Shown: piece by piece, positions 24,501 through 34,878 of the stretch
Position numbering within the stretch: the first letter of the stretch is position 1
How the letters are laid out: the number at the start of each line of letters is the position of its first letter
Origin: Streptomyces lydicus
GTDB taxonomy: Bacteria; Actinomycetota; Actinomycetes; Streptomycetales; Streptomycetaceae
Direction of reading: 5' to 3'
Assembly (NCBI RefSeq): GCF_000717345.1
Contig: NZ_JNZA01000013.1
Span: forward strand, 124,001 to 188,000
Length of the DNA: 64,000 bases
Notes under the pieces: model-generated
Told to the model about the DNA's origin: nothing
What the model saw: only the letters and a program-made list of their open reading frames with translations
Database searches by the model: none
Program-made: the position numbers and the translations under genes

Positions 24501-25184
24501 ATGGCCTTGATCAACCCCAGCATCCTGTCCGCAGACTTCGCCCGGCTCGCCGAGGAGGCGAAGGCCGTCGAGGGCGCCGACTGGCTGCACGTCGACGTCA
24601 TGGACAACCACTTCGTCCCGAACCTGACCCTCGGTGTGCCGGTCGTCGAGTCGCTGCGCAAGGCGACGGACACCCCGCTCGATCTGCATCTGATGATCGA
24701 GGACCCGGACCGCTGGGCGCCGCAGTACGTCGAGGCCGGGGCCGGGTCGGTGACCTTCCACGTGGAGGCGGCCGGTGCGCCGGTGCGGCTGGCGCGGGAG
24801 ATCCGGGCCCAGGGCGCGCGGGCGTCGATGGCGCTGAAGCCGGCCACGCCGATCGAGCCGTACGAGGACCTGCTGCCCGAGCTCGACATGCTGCTGATCA
24901 TGACCGTGGAGCCGGGCTTCGGCGGGCAGTCGTTCCTGGACATCATGCTGCCGAAGATCCGCCGCACCCGTGAGCTGATCTCCAAGCACGGGCTGGAGCT
25001 GTGGCTCCAGGTGGACGGCGGGGTCTCCGCGGACACCATCGAGCGGTGCGCGGAGGCCGGTGCCGATGTGTTCGTGGCCGGCTCCGCGGTCTACGGCGCC
25101 GACGACCCGGCCAAGGCGGTGCGGGACCTGCGCGAGGCGGCCCGGGCCGCGACGGCGGCGGCGGGCTGGGGCTGCGCACACTGA
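24501..25184 (+). CDS. rpe: Ribulose-phosphate 3-epimerase
   Basis: It interconverts ribulose-5-phosphate and xylulose-5-phosphate in the pentose phosphate pathway. The 227-residue TIM barrel begins with [13 protein letters not shown]. The metal ligands lie in [22 protein letters not shown] (near 68-76) and EPGFGGQSF; the phosphate site is VDGGVS...GSAVYG. ATG 24501 gives the family N-terminus; the frame is open upstream but that part overlaps the regulator's end. TACTGG close to the ATG hints at a short-leader message. Confidence 0.95.
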   Translation: MALINPSILSADFARLAEEAKAVEGADWLHVDVMDNHFVPNLTLGVPVVESLRKATDTPLDLHLMIEDPDRWAPQYVEAGAGSVTFHVEAAGAPVRLAREIRAQGARASMALKPATPIEPYEDLLPELDMLLIMTVEPGFGGQSFLDIMLPKIRRTRELISKHGLELWLQVDGGVSADTIERCAEAGADVFVAGSAVYGADDPAKAVRDLREAARAATAAAGWGCAH

Positions 25185-25377
25185 CTTTCAGCAGACCGGG
25201 ACGGGCGGCCCGGCCGGTTTCCGTCACGGCGTGCGTGCCGTGGCGCGACCGTGCCGCCAGTTGTCCGTGGCGCCACCGAGCGTTCACGGCCGTCGGGGCG
25301 CCGTTGGTCCCCGTTGGCCCGGGGTTTCTGAAAGGATGAGCAAAGACTCGATCAGATGCGCAAAAGGGGAGAATTTC

Positions 25378-26421
25378 GTGGTAGCCAGCCGCCCACAGTC
25401 CGGAATGGGCCCTGCCGAGCTGGTGCAGGCTGCGGCCATGGCCCGCCGTTTCTATCTTGAGGGCAAGTCGAAGATCCAGATCGCCGAGGAGTTCGGCGTC
25501 AGCCGGTTCAAGGTCGCGCGGGTGCTGGAGACGGCACTGGAGCGCGATCTTGTACGGATCGAGATCCGGGTGCCCTCCGAGCTCGACGCCGAACGCTCCG
25601 ACGCCCTGCGGGCCCGCTACGGCCTGCGGCACGCCGTCGTCGTCGAGTCGCCCGCGGACGCTCCCCCCGCCTTCGGCGCGCAGAACCCGCCCGATGACGC
25701 CGCCGACCCGGAGAACCTCGGTGAGGTGGCCGCCGACCTGCTCGGCGAGCTGGTCAACGAGGGCGATGTGCTCGGGCTCGCCTGGGGCCGTTCGACCATC
25801 CACATGGCGGCCGCGCTCCACCGGCTGCCGCCGTGCACCGTCGTGCAGCTGACCGGTGTCTACGACGCCGGCACCGCCGACCGCGGCTCGGTCGAGGCGG
25901 TGCGCCGCGCGGCCGACGTCGCCGGCGGCGAGGCGCACCCGATCTACGCGCCGATGCTGCTGCCGGACTCGGCCACCGCCGAGGCGCTGCGCCGGCAGAC
26001 CGGCATCGCCCGCGCCTTCGAGTACTTCGACAAGGTCACCGTCGCCTGCGTCTCCATCGGCTCCTGGGAGCCGGGCGTCTCGACCGTCTACGACATGCTC
26101 TCGGAAGAGGAGCGGGAGCACTACGCCTCGCTGGGCGCGGCCGCCGAGATGTCCGCGCACCTCTTCGACGCGGAGGGCCGGCGGATCGGCCGCGACCTGG
26201 GCGAGCGGTGCATCACGGTCGAGGCCGACCGGCTGCGGCGCATCCCGGAGGTCGTCGCCATCGCGGGCGGCCGGCGCAAGGCCGCGGCGATCGGTGCGGT
26301 GCTGCGCTCGGGTCTCGTGACGAGCCTGGTCACGGACACCGCGGCCGCCGACCACCTGCTGCTGGAGACCGGCCCCGGGCCGCGTCCTGCCCTGGACCGC
26401 GCGGACCCTGACGGGTCGTGA
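25378..26421 (+). CDS. SorC/DeoR-type sugar-sensing transcriptional regulator
   Basis: The 347 residues start with a helix-turn-helix (about 15-60: AMARRFYLEGKSKIQIAEEFGVSRFKVARVLETALERDLV). A large sugar-phosphate-binding domain (about 100-340) follows, with GEVAADLLGELVNEGDVLGLAWGRST and a phosphate-loop-like segment. The domain resembles the ISO-COT/NagB-like fold of SorC regulators. GTG 25378 has AGGGGAG at a good distance; an earlier in-frame ATG at 25336 lacks one. Its place after rpe suggests control of pentose or sugar-phosphate metabolism, an inference from context. Confidence 0.9.
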   Translation: MVASRPQSGMGPAELVQAAAMARRFYLEGKSKIQIAEEFGVSRFKVARVLETALERDLVRIEIRVPSELDAERSDALRARYGLRHAVVVESPADAPPAFGAQNPPDDAADPENLGEVAADLLGELVNEGDVLGLAWGRSTIHMAAALHRLPPCTVVQLTGVYDAGTADRGSVEAVRRAADVAGGEAHPIYAPMLLPDSATAEALRRQTGIARAFEYFDKVTVACVSIGSWEPGVSTVYDMLSEEEREHYASLGAAAEMSAHLFDAEGRRIGRDLGERCITVEADRLRRIPEVVAIAGGRRKAAAIGAVLRSGLVTSLVTDTAAADHLLLETGPGPRPALDRADPDGS

Positions 26422-26505
26422 CGCCCGCCCGGGCGGCCGGCCGCCGGCCACCCCTGGGCGCTCACCGGCGGGCAGGCCGCGCGGGCCTGTGACAGCATCG
26501 GCGCC

Positions 26506-26973
26506 ATGGTGATCCGCTCCGCCCCGCGCCGTGCCGCCGCCGCTCTCGGCGCGCTGCTCGCCGGGCTGCTGCTCGTCGTCACGGGGTGCGCCACCGGCGG
26601 TGGCGACAGCGGGAGTTCACCCGGTTCGCCGCGGGCCACCGCCACCGGCGTGGTGACCGCGCCCCGCCCCTCCGGCACACCGGGCCGGCCCCGGGGCATG
26701 CCGGTCGTCGAGGTCGGCGAGCTGCCCGTCCAGGCGCGCGACACGCTCCGGCTCATCGACGCCGGCGGGCCCTTCCCGTACGCGCAGGCCGGCACGGTCT
26801 TCGGCAATCGCGAGGGTCTGCTGCCCCGTCATCCGCGCGGCTACTACCACGAGTACACGGTCCCCACCCCCGGCGCACCGGACCGCGGCGCCCGCCGCCT
26901 GGTCACCGGCGAGGGCCATGAGACGTACTACACCCAGGACCACTACCGATCGTTCAGGGCGGTGTTGCGATGA
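26506..26973 (+). CDS. Barnase/RNase Sa-type ribonuclease, predicted lipoprotein
   Basis: The protein has 155 residues. A signal peptide with lipobox VTGC (Cys28) predicts a lipid-anchored extracellular enzyme; a Ser/Gly/Pro linker reaches about residue 65. The C-terminal 90 residues match guanyl-specific microbial RNases: VFGNREGLLP, the general base Glu116 in YYHEYTV, Arg130/Arg131, and the general acid His147 in TQDHYRSF. All catalytic residues are present. The stop overlaps the following barstar gene by 4 bp (ATGA), pairing enzyme and inhibitor in one transcript. Confidence 0.9.
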   Translation: MVIRSAPRRAAAALGALLAGLLLVVTGCATGGGDSGSSPGSPRATATGVVTAPRPSGTPGRPRGMPVVEVGELPVQARDTLRLIDAGGPFPYAQAGTVFGNREGLLPRHPRGYYHEYTVPTPGAPDRGARRLVTGEGHETYYTQDHYRSFRAVLR

Positions 26974-27446
26974 CGGAGCCGGTACCCCGCCCGCTGGTGG
27001 CGGTGCTCGACGGCAGTACGCCGCCGGGGGTGCTGACCTGGCCCGCCAACCGGCCGGTGGCGGACGCGCTGGCGGCCGCCCGGGACGCCGGATGGACCGG
27101 TGCGGTCCTGGAGCTGGCGGACGTGGCGGACAAGGCGGCCTTCATGGAGCGGTGCGCCCGCGCGCTGCGGCTGCCGGAGTGGTTCGGCCGCAACTGGGAC
27201 GCCCTCGCCGACTGCCTGACCGATCTGTCCTGGTGCCCGGCCGACCGGGGGCGGCTGCTGGTCGTCACGGGCTGGCAGGGCTACGCGGCGGCCGCGCCGG
27301 ACGAGTGGAGCGTGGTGGAGTCGGTCCTCGCGGACGCGGTCGGCCACTGGCGCGACACGGACACCGGACTCGCCGTGATCATGGCCAGGGGACGGCCCCG
27401 GAAGGGGGAGCAGCGGCCCGACCAGGGACGCTGTCCCGCGACCTGA
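26970..27446 (+). CDS. Barstar-family ribonuclease inhibitor
   Basis: The protein has 158 residues; the barstar core is about 25-130. DKAAFMERCARALRLPEWFGRNWDALADCLTDL is the diagnostic helix-loop that plugs the RNase active site, with the conserved NWDAL and Asp. No signal peptide is seen, so it acts in the cytoplasm, protecting the host from enzyme that has not yet been exported. The C-terminal 25 residues are basic and probably flexible. The start overlaps the RNase stop by 4 bp. Confidence 0.93.
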   Translation: MTEPVPRPLVAVLDGSTPPGVLTWPANRPVADALAAARDAGWTGAVLELADVADKAAFMERCARALRLPEWFGRNWDALADCLTDLSWCPADRGRLLVVTGWQGYAAAAPDEWSVVESVLADAVGHWRDTDTGLAVIMARGRPRKGEQRPDQGRCPAT

Positions 27447-29159
<1,713 letters not shown>

Positions 29160-29175
29160 CCCCGCACGCCGCGCC

Positions 29176-29206
29176 ACGGCCCCGCACCGATCCGGTGCGG
29201 GGCCGT
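29176..29206 (+). terminator. Intrinsic terminator of guaB1
   Basis: A 14-bp perfect stem ACGGCCCCGCACCG / CGGTGCGGGGCCGT closes on a 3-base loop. It lies 178 bp from the guaB1 stop only because the MITE is inserted between them. Confidence 0.85.
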
Positions 29207-29261
29207 TCGCGTGGGCGGGCGCGGGCGGCGCGTCCACCCTGTGGACACCGCGCGGGGAGCG

Positions 29262-29377
29262 GTTGCGTCCGGCGCCCGAAACGCAACGAACCTCCGGCCG
29301 TCGCACCCGTGCGCAACGATCTGTCGCGGTTGCGCAAGGAACCTGCATTACGGCAGCTCAGCGGCGCCCCGTACAGT
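29262..29377 (+). promoter_or_regulatory. Permease promoter with GCGCAA boxes
   Basis: The core is TTACGG (29348-29353), an 18-bp spacer and TACAGT (29372-29377), inside CCCCGTACAGTCA. Upstream lie GCGCAA at 29311 and, within the palindrome TTGCGCAA, at 29332, 21 bp apart (two helical turns). Related GTTGCGT and ACGCAAC half-sites lie at 29264 and 29281. The second box starts 35 bp before CCCCGTAC, exactly as at the 34.8-kb promoter. They are candidate sites for the neighbouring Lrp/AsnC protein. The 130 bp from here to the permease start is untranslated leader. Confidence 0.65.
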
Positions 29378-29508
29378 CATGCGCTAGTACGTGGAGTGGC
29401 GGGGACCGTCAGCTCAGCGGTCTCCTGCAGCGGTGGCTTTCGCCTGCCCGCGCACAGATCGCTGTTGGTCGCCGCCATCTGACCGGCAGCGATTAAGGAG
29501 CCACCCGA

Positions 29509-30981
29509 GTGTTGGAGCACGGCGCAGCCCCACCCGCAGGGGACCGTGACACCAGGCAACCCGCCCCCGGAGGTCTCGGCACCCGGCTGATGCGGCGCAA
29601 GCCGGTCGAGCGGCTGGTGTCCGAGGGCGGCAAGGGCGAGGGGGGCGAACTCCGCCGCTCGATGGGTATGTGGCAGCTGACCATGATCAGCATCGGTGCC
29701 ACCCTGGGCACCGGCATCTTCGTGGTCCTCGGCGAGGCCGTCCCGGACGCCGGGCCCGCGGTCATCATCTCCTTCGTCATCGCCGGTATCACCGCGCTGT
29801 TCTCGGCGCTGTCGTACGCGGAGCTGGCCGGCACCATGCCGGTCTCCGGTTCCTCGTACTCCTACGCCTACGCCACCCTCGGCGAGCTGGTCGCCTGGGT
29901 CTGCGGCTGGTGCCTGATCCTGGAGTACGGCGTCTCGGTCGCGGCCGTCGCGGTGGGCTGGGGCCAGTACCTCAACGAGCTGCTCGACGGCGTCTTCGGC
30001 TTCACCATCCCGGACGCGCTGTCCGCGCCGCCCGGTGACGGCGGCTACTTCAACCTGCCGGCGCTGCTCGTGGTGCTGCTCGCGATGGCGTTCCTGCTGG
30101 GCGGGGCCAAGGAGAGCGCCCGGGCCAACACCATCATGGTGATGGTCAAGATCGTTGCGCTGCTGCTGTTCTGCGGTGTCGCCTTCCAGGGCGTGAAGTC
30201 CGGCAACTACGCCAACTTCATGCCGATGGGCATGGCGGGCGTCAGCGCCGCGGGCGCGACCCTGTTCTTCTCGTACATCGGCTTCGACGCCGCCTCCACC
30301 GCCGGCGAGGAGGCCAAGAACCCGCAGCGCGACCTGCCGCGCGCGATCATGCTCTCGCTGGTGATCGTCACCGCCCTGTACTGCCTGGTCGCGGCGATCG
30401 CGGTGGGCGCGATGCCGTGGCAGAAGTTCAAGGGCTCGGAGGCCGCGCTGGCCGGGATCATGAAGGCGGTCACCGGCCAGAGCTGGTGGGCCGTGCTGCT
30501 CGCCTTCGGCGCGGTCGTCGCGATCGCCAGCGTCGTGCTGACCGTGCTCTACGGCCAGACCCGCATCCTCTTCGCGATGTCCCGGGACGGCCTGGTGCCC
30601 AAGACGTTCTCCAAGGTGCACGCCAAGACCGGGGTGCCGCGGGTGAACACCGTGATCGTCTCGCTGTTCTGCGGTGTGCTCGCCGCCGCGGTGCCGCTGG
30701 GCGAGCTGGCCGACGCCACCAGCATCGGCACGCTCTTCGCCTTCGCGCTGGTCAACGTCGCCGTGATCGTGCTGCGCCGCACCCGCCCGGAGATGAAGCG
30801 CACCTTCCGCACGCCGCTCTCCCCGCTCTTCCCGGCGATCGGCTTCCTGCTGTGCCTCTACATGATGGGCAGCCTGGGCGCGGTCACCTGGGTGGTCTTC
30901 GGTGTCTGGATGGTCGTGGGCCTTGTGGTCTACTTCGGTTACGGCTTGCGCCGCTCCCGATTGGCCACGTCAGAGAAGTGA
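29509..30981 (+). CDS. APC-superfamily amino acid permease (cationic type)
   Basis: A 490-residue inner-membrane carrier with about 12 helices after a 45-residue cytoplasmic N-terminus. The first helix carries the APC signature SIGATLGTGIFVVLGEAVPDAGPAV. FFSYIGFDAASTAGEEAKNPQRDLPRAI and GQTRILFAMSRDGLVPKTFSKVH are typical of the cationic amino acid transporter (CAT, SLC7-like) branch. GTG 29509 has AAGGAG eleven bases upstream. An Lrp/AsnC gene follows 10 bp after the stop, and the promoter matches that of the amidase/monooxygenase operon, suggesting uptake of the amino acid they degrade. Confidence 0.93.
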   Translation: MLEHGAAPPAGDRDTRQPAPGGLGTRLMRRKPVERLVSEGGKGEGGELRRSMGMWQLTMISIGATLGTGIFVVLGEAVPDAGPAVIISFVIAGITALFSALSYAELAGTMPVSGSSYSYAYATLGELVAWVCGWCLILEYGVSVAAVAVGWGQYLNELLDGVFGFTIPDALSAPPGDGGYFNLPALLVVLLAMAFLLGGAKESARANTIMVMVKIVALLLFCGVAFQGVKSGNYANFMPMGMAGVSAAGATLFFSYIGFDAASTAGEEAKNPQRDLPRAIMLSLVIVTALYCLVAAIAVGAMPWQKFKGSEAALAGIMKAVTGQSWWAVLLAFGAVVAIASVVLTVLYGQTRILFAMSRDGLVPKTFSKVHAKTGVPRVNTVIVSLFCGVLAAAVPLGELADATSIGTLFAFALVNVAVIVLRRTRPEMKRTFRTPLSPLFPAIGFLLCLYMMGSLGAVTWVVFGVWMVVGLVVYFGYGLRRSRLATSEK

Positions 30982-30991
30982 TCCACCCGCA

Positions 30992-31447
30992 GTGCGACTG
31001 AACGATCTCGACGAACGCATCGTCCACGCCCTCGCCGAGGACGCCCGCCGCAGCTACGCCGACATCGGCCAGGAGGTCGGACTGTCCGCACCGGCCGTCA
31101 AGCGCCGGGTGGACCGGCTGCGGGCCGACGGCGCGATCACCGGCTTCACCGTACGGGTGGACCCGGCCGCGCTGGGCTGGGAGACCGAGGGATTCATCGA
31201 GATCTACTGCCGCAGCAACACCTCGCCCGAGGCGATCCACCGCGGCCTGTCGCGCTACCCGGAAGTGGCGTCCGCCTCCACCGTCACCGGTGAGGCGGAC
31301 GCCATCGTCCAGGTCTTCGCCTCCGACATGCGCCACTTCGAGCGCGTCCTGGAGCGCATCGCCGGCGAGCCGTTCGTCGAGCGCACCAAGTCGGTCCTGG
31401 TGCTCTCCCCGCTGCTGCGCCGCTTCAGCTCGGGCGCACCCGGCTGA
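30992..31447 (+). CDS. Lrp/AsnC-family transcriptional regulator
   Basis: The protein has 151 residues. The N-terminal winged helix (RLNDLDERIVHALAEDARRSYADIGQEVGLSAPAVKRRVDRLRADGAI) is followed by an alpha-beta RAM domain (about 65-145, GFIEIYCRSNTSPEAI...GEADAIVQVFASD) that assembles octamers and binds amino acids. GTG 30992 starts 10 bp after the permease gene, so it is co-transcribed. Lrp-type proteins usually control a linked transporter or catabolic gene in response to their amino acid. The GCGCAA boxes upstream of the permease and of the amidase gene are plausible targets. Confidence 0.95.
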   Translation: MRLNDLDERIVHALAEDARRSYADIGQEVGLSAPAVKRRVDRLRADGAITGFTVRVDPAALGWETEGFIEIYCRSNTSPEAIHRGLSRYPEVASASTVTGEADAIVQVFASDMRHFERVLERIAGEPFVERTKSVLVLSPLLRRFSSGAPG

Positions 31448-31503
31448 GCCGAGGGGCCCGGCCGGGCGCGGACCGGCCCGCCGCGTGCCGCGGCCCCGCA
31501 CGG

Positions 31504-32943
31504 TCAGCCGCCGGTCGGTGCGGACCTCGCGCCGGTACGGAGACCGGCCACCACCGCGCCGCCCACCACCAGGACCGCCCCCGCGGCGATCCGGTAGCCC
31601 AGCGCCGTGGCGTCGGTGAACGCGGCCGCCGTCCCGGCGCCGTGACCGGTGCCGGCGGCGAACCGCACGGACAGGACCGTGCCGACGACGGCGATGCCCA
31701 GCGCCGCGCCCAGCTCCCGCGCCGCGCCCTGGAGGCCGGAGCCCATCCCCGAGCGACGGGCCGGCACGGACGCCACGATCGCGTGCGACAGCGTCGGCAT
31801 CGCCAGCCCCGCGCCGACCGACATCACCAGCAGGAACGCCAGGTAGAGGGCGTAAGGGGTGCCCGCGTCGGCGGTGGACAGCAGCAGCAGTCCGGCCGCG
31901 ATCAGCACCAGCCCGCCGCCGACCGCCCTGGCCTCGCCGGCCCGCTGCGCCCAGCGCATCCCGTACGTGGTGACCGCCATCATCCCGAGCGCCAGCGGCA
32001 CGATCGCGCAGCCGGTCTGCAGCGGGGAGTAGCCCTTCACGTACTGGAGGAACTGTGCGTTGACGTAGAAGAGCGAGAACATTCCGAAGAACGTCAGGGC
32101 GATGCCGACGGCGCCGGCACGCAGCCGCGGTATCCGGAACAGCCGCGGGTCCAGCACCGGGTGCGCGGCCCGCAGCCCGTGCCGTACGAACACCGCGAAC
32201 AGCACCACGGCCAGTGCGAAGGCGCCGGTCACCGCCGCGGAGGTCCAGCCCAGCCCGGGGCCCTCGATGATGCCGAAGAGCAGCGCCGTCGCGCCGAGGA
32301 CCAGCAGTGCCGAGCCGGGCAGGTCGAGCACCGCGGTCTGCCGGGGGACCCGGGGCGCCACCGCGGCGACCCAGGCCAGCAGGGCCAGGCCGAGCGGTAC
32401 GTAGGCGCCGAACAGCGCCTGCCAGGGCAGGTACTGGAGGATCAGCGCGCCGCCGGCGTTGCCCGCCATGCCGCCGAGGCCGGCCGCCGTGCTCCAGGCG
32501 GCGACGGCCCCGGCCGTACGGCCCGGCGGCGCGGCGTGCAGCAGGACGGACATGGTCGCCGGGACCAGCAGCGCCGCGCCCGCCCCCGAGACGGCGCGGC
32601 CGGCCAGCAGGACCGGAAGACCGTTCGCCAGCGCGCTGAGCAGGGTGCCCGCCGCGAACACGCCGAGCCCGGTCAGCAGGACGCCCTTGCGGCCGAACCG
32701 GTCGCCGAGCGCGCCGGCCGGGATCAGCAGCCCGGCGAAGACCAGCACGTAGGTGTCGACGATCCACAGCAACTGGGCGGGCGACGGGTGCAGCCCGCTC
32801 GCCGCGATCTTGGGTATCGCCAGGTTCATCGCAGCCACCAGCGACTGCGCGACCAGCACACAGGCGCACATCGCGACCGTCACCGAGCGCCGGCGTCCCG
32901 AAGCGGCGCGGACCGGCGGGGGAGAAGTCATCGTCAAGGTCAT
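31504..32943 (-). CDS. MFS drug exporter, DHA2 (14-helix) family
   Basis: The 479 residues have about 14 hydrophobic helices. Motif A reads GDRFGRKGVLLTG after helix 2. Helix 5 carries GAGAALLVPATMSVLLHAAPPGRTAGAVAAW, the antiporter motif region of EmrB/QacA pumps. It is a likely proton-coupled efflux pump for a toxic small molecule. ATG 32943 has no clear Shine-Dalgarno; a second ATG four codons in is possible. The gene is divergent from a LysR regulator with only 54 bp between starts, so that regulator probably controls it. Confidence 0.92.
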   Translation of the reverse strand: MTLTMTSPPPVRAASGRRRSVTVAMCACVLVAQSLVAAMNLAIPKIAASGLHPSPAQLLWIVDTYVLVFAGLLIPAGALGDRFGRKGVLLTGLGVFAAGTLLSALANGLPVLLAGRAVSGAGAALLVPATMSVLLHAAPPGRTAGAVAAWSTAAGLGGMAGNAGGALILQYLPWQALFGAYVPLGLALLAWVAAVAPRVPRQTAVLDLPGSALLVLGATALLFGIIEGPGLGWTSAAVTGAFALAVVLFAVFVRHGLRAAHPVLDPRLFRIPRLRAGAVGIALTFFGMFSLFYVNAQFLQYVKGYSPLQTGCAIVPLALGMMAVTTYGMRWAQRAGEARAVGGGLVLIAAGLLLLSTADAGTPYALYLAFLLVMSVGAGLAMPTLSHAIVASVPARRSGMGSGLQGAARELGAALGIAVVGTVLSVRFAAGTGHGAGTAAAFTDATALGYRIAAGAVLVVGGAVVAGLRTGARSAPTGG

Positions 32944-32997
32944 GGCCGGGACGTTAGAGTCGCCGTGGATTAACCTCAAATGCAAGGTATGCACTCC

Positions 32998-33936
32998 ATG
33001 ATTGCGCGAAACGCAAACATCGACCTCAACCTGCTGACGGCGCTGGACGCCCTGCTGGAAGAGGAGAGCGTGACCGCGGCCGCCGACCGCCTCGGGCTCT
33101 CCGGACCGGCCATGAGCCGCGCCCTCGGGCGGATCCGCCGCACCATCGGCGACCCGGTGCTCGTCCGCGCGGGCCGCCGCATGGTGCCCACCCCGCGCGC
33201 CCTGGAGATCAGGGCCGAGGTACGCGGCCTGGTGGAGGCGGCGCACCGGCTGCTGGCCCCCTCCGCGCCCGCCGACCCGGCCCAGCTGGCCCGGGTCTTC
33301 ACCCTCAGCGCACACGACCTCTTCGTCAGCGCCGTCGGCCCGCGGCTGGTCGCGCTCGCCGCCGAGGAGGCGCCGCAGGTCGTGCTGCGCTTCCTCGGCG
33401 AGAGCCACGTGGACGTGCCGGTGCTGCGGGACGGGGCGGCGGACCTGGAGCTCGGCATCATCGGCCCCCGCGAGCCGGAGATCCGTACGGAGCACCTGTT
33501 CAACGACCGCGGGGTCGCGGTGGTGCGCGCCGGCCATCCGCTCACCACCGCGCGGCTGACGGCGCGGCGCTACGCCGACGCCCCACACATCAACTTCACC
33601 CGCCGCGGCCGGCTGACCGGCCCCATCGACGCCGCGCTCGCCGAACTCGGCCTGCGCCGCAGGGTGATCGCCACCGTCCCCACCTTCGCCGCGTCGCTGC
33701 TGATGGTCCGCGACAGCGACGCGGTCGGCCTGGCCAACGAGGTGACCGCGGCGTCGACGGTCCGCGGGCTGGGGCTGTGCACCCTGCCCATCCCGTTCGA
33801 CCTGCCGCCGATGGAGGTGGCGATGGCCTGGCACCCGCGTCAGGACGCCGATCCGGGCCACCGCTGGCTGCGCGGGCTCGTACGGCGGGTCGTCATGGCG
33901 GCGGTCAGTGCCGAATCCGCCAGGGAACAACCGTGA
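32998..33936 (+). CDS. LysR-family transcriptional regulator
   Basis: The 312 residues have an N-terminal winged helix IDLNLLTALDALLEEESVTAAADRLGLSGPAMSRALGRIRRTIGDPVLVR and a periplasmic-binding-protein-like effector domain (about 95-300). Start 32998 is chosen because AAGG lies nine bases upstream and the family normally has about ten residues before DLNLL; an ATG at 32980 would add six. TGCA-aggta-TGCA between the divergent starts may be its binding site. It probably senses a substrate of the divergent exporter. The 3' end overlaps the convergent secreted-protein gene by 32 bp. Confidence 0.92.
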   Translation: MIARNANIDLNLLTALDALLEEESVTAAADRLGLSGPAMSRALGRIRRTIGDPVLVRAGRRMVPTPRALEIRAEVRGLVEAAHRLLAPSAPADPAQLARVFTLSAHDLFVSAVGPRLVALAAEEAPQVVLRFLGESHVDVPVLRDGAADLELGIIGPREPEIRTEHLFNDRGVAVVRAGHPLTTARLTARRYADAPHINFTRRGRLTGPIDAALAELGLRRRVIATVPTFAASLLMVRDSDAVGLANEVTAASTVRGLGLCTLPIPFDLPPMEVAMAWHPRQDADPGHRWLRGLVRRVVMAAVSAESAREQP

Positions 33937-34504
33937 AATCGCCGCTTTCGAGGGTCTCGAAGGGCGCCGACGCCACACACGGCGGCAGGTCCTTCGTCGC
34001 CCACGGGCCGTCGGTGCCGACCCAGCTGTAGCCGAGCCGGTCGTGCCGGCCGTCGTCGCGGACGCTGAAGCCGACCCGCTTGCCCTTCAGGCCGGGCCGG
34101 TCGGTCCGGGTGACGATGCCGGAGGCGGTGGCGATCTTCCCGCCGGTCATCAGGCAGTCGATCCGGCCCTCGGCGAAACCGCTGTTCCCGTTGGGGAAGA
34201 CATGGCTGAAGCGGAAGGTGCCCCTGGCGTCCAGCGGGCCCTGGTCCTTGCGGAAGTGCGCGTCGAACGCGAAGTGGATGTTGTCGCCGGCCGAGCGGTA
34301 GAGCTTGGCGGCACCGGTCAGCCGCGGGTCCTTGGCGGAGACGGCGGCGGTGGGGCGTCCGGACCGCGCGCCGGGCGCGCCGTCGGAGGCGGCCGCGGAG
34401 CCGGCGGTCGCGGCGGCGGCCAGCGCCACCGCGCCGGCCGTGGCGAGCGCCACCCGGGTGCGGGTACCGCGGCGTCGGGCGGAAAGAGCGGAAAGAGGGG
34501 GCAT
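33905..34504 (-). CDS. Secreted Streptomyces protein (often annotated repetin-like)
   Basis: The protein has 199 residues with no enzyme motif that I recognise. A basic N-terminus with RRRGTRTR and a long hydrophobic Ala-rich stretch (about 16-40) form a signal peptide, probably cleaved after SAAA. The mature part contains NIHFAFDAHFRKD, GTFRFSHVFPNGNSGFAEGRIDCL, KGKRVGFSVRDDG and ends DFTVVPWRIRH; two cysteines (in DCL and PPC) could form a disulfide. ATG 34504 has AAAGGG six bases upstream. It is convergent with, and overlaps, the LysR gene. Confidence 0.85.
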   Translation of the reverse strand: MPPLSALSARRRGTRTRVALATAGAVALAAAATAGSAAASDGAPGARSGRPTAAVSAKDPRLTGAAKLYRSAGDNIHFAFDAHFRKDQGPLDARGTFRFSHVFPNGNSGFAEGRIDCLMTGGKIATASGIVTRTDRPGLKGKRVGFSVRDDGRHDRLGYSWVGTDGPWATKDLPPCVASAPFETLESGDFTVVPWRIRH

Positions 34505-34740
34505 GACGGCCCTTTCGTCGAGCGTGCTGAAGGAGGTGCGACCGGCCTTTTCCGGACGGCTCCCACGCTCCCGCCGGCCCCCGGCGCGGACGTCGCGCCA
34601 CGGGACGAAACGGCTCCGCCGTACGGCGGAGGGACGACCCCCGGGCCGTACGACCCCGGCCGCACAGGCCGTGCGACCAGGGGCCCGCGACGCCTCGGTG
34701 CGGCCCCCGGCACCCCCGCGCCCACCTGCGCCGACAGGGG

Positions 34741-34841
34741 GCGCAATGAATCGCCGCAGAGGCGCTTGAACGCGCAATGAATCGTCCGTCGGCGCGCAAC
34801 GGTGGCGGCTTGTCCGGAATCGTCACCGCCCCGTACCGTCA
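34741..34841 (+). promoter_or_regulatory. Amidase/monooxygenase promoter with three GCGCAA boxes
   Basis: GCGCAA occurs at 34741, 34772 and 34794; the first two sit in identical 13-mers GCGCAATGAATCG. The promoter core is TTGTCC (34810-34815), an 18-19 bp spacer and TACCGT (34834-34839), inside CCCCGTACCGTCA. The last box starts 35 bp before CCCCGTAC, and the box before it is 22 bp further up. The layout is the same as at the permease promoter at 29.3 kb. The transcript start would be about 30 bp before the amidase ATG. Confidence 0.7.
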
Positions 34842-34878
34842 ATGCGTCCCGCCCGCACCCGTTCCGCCGAGGGGTCCC

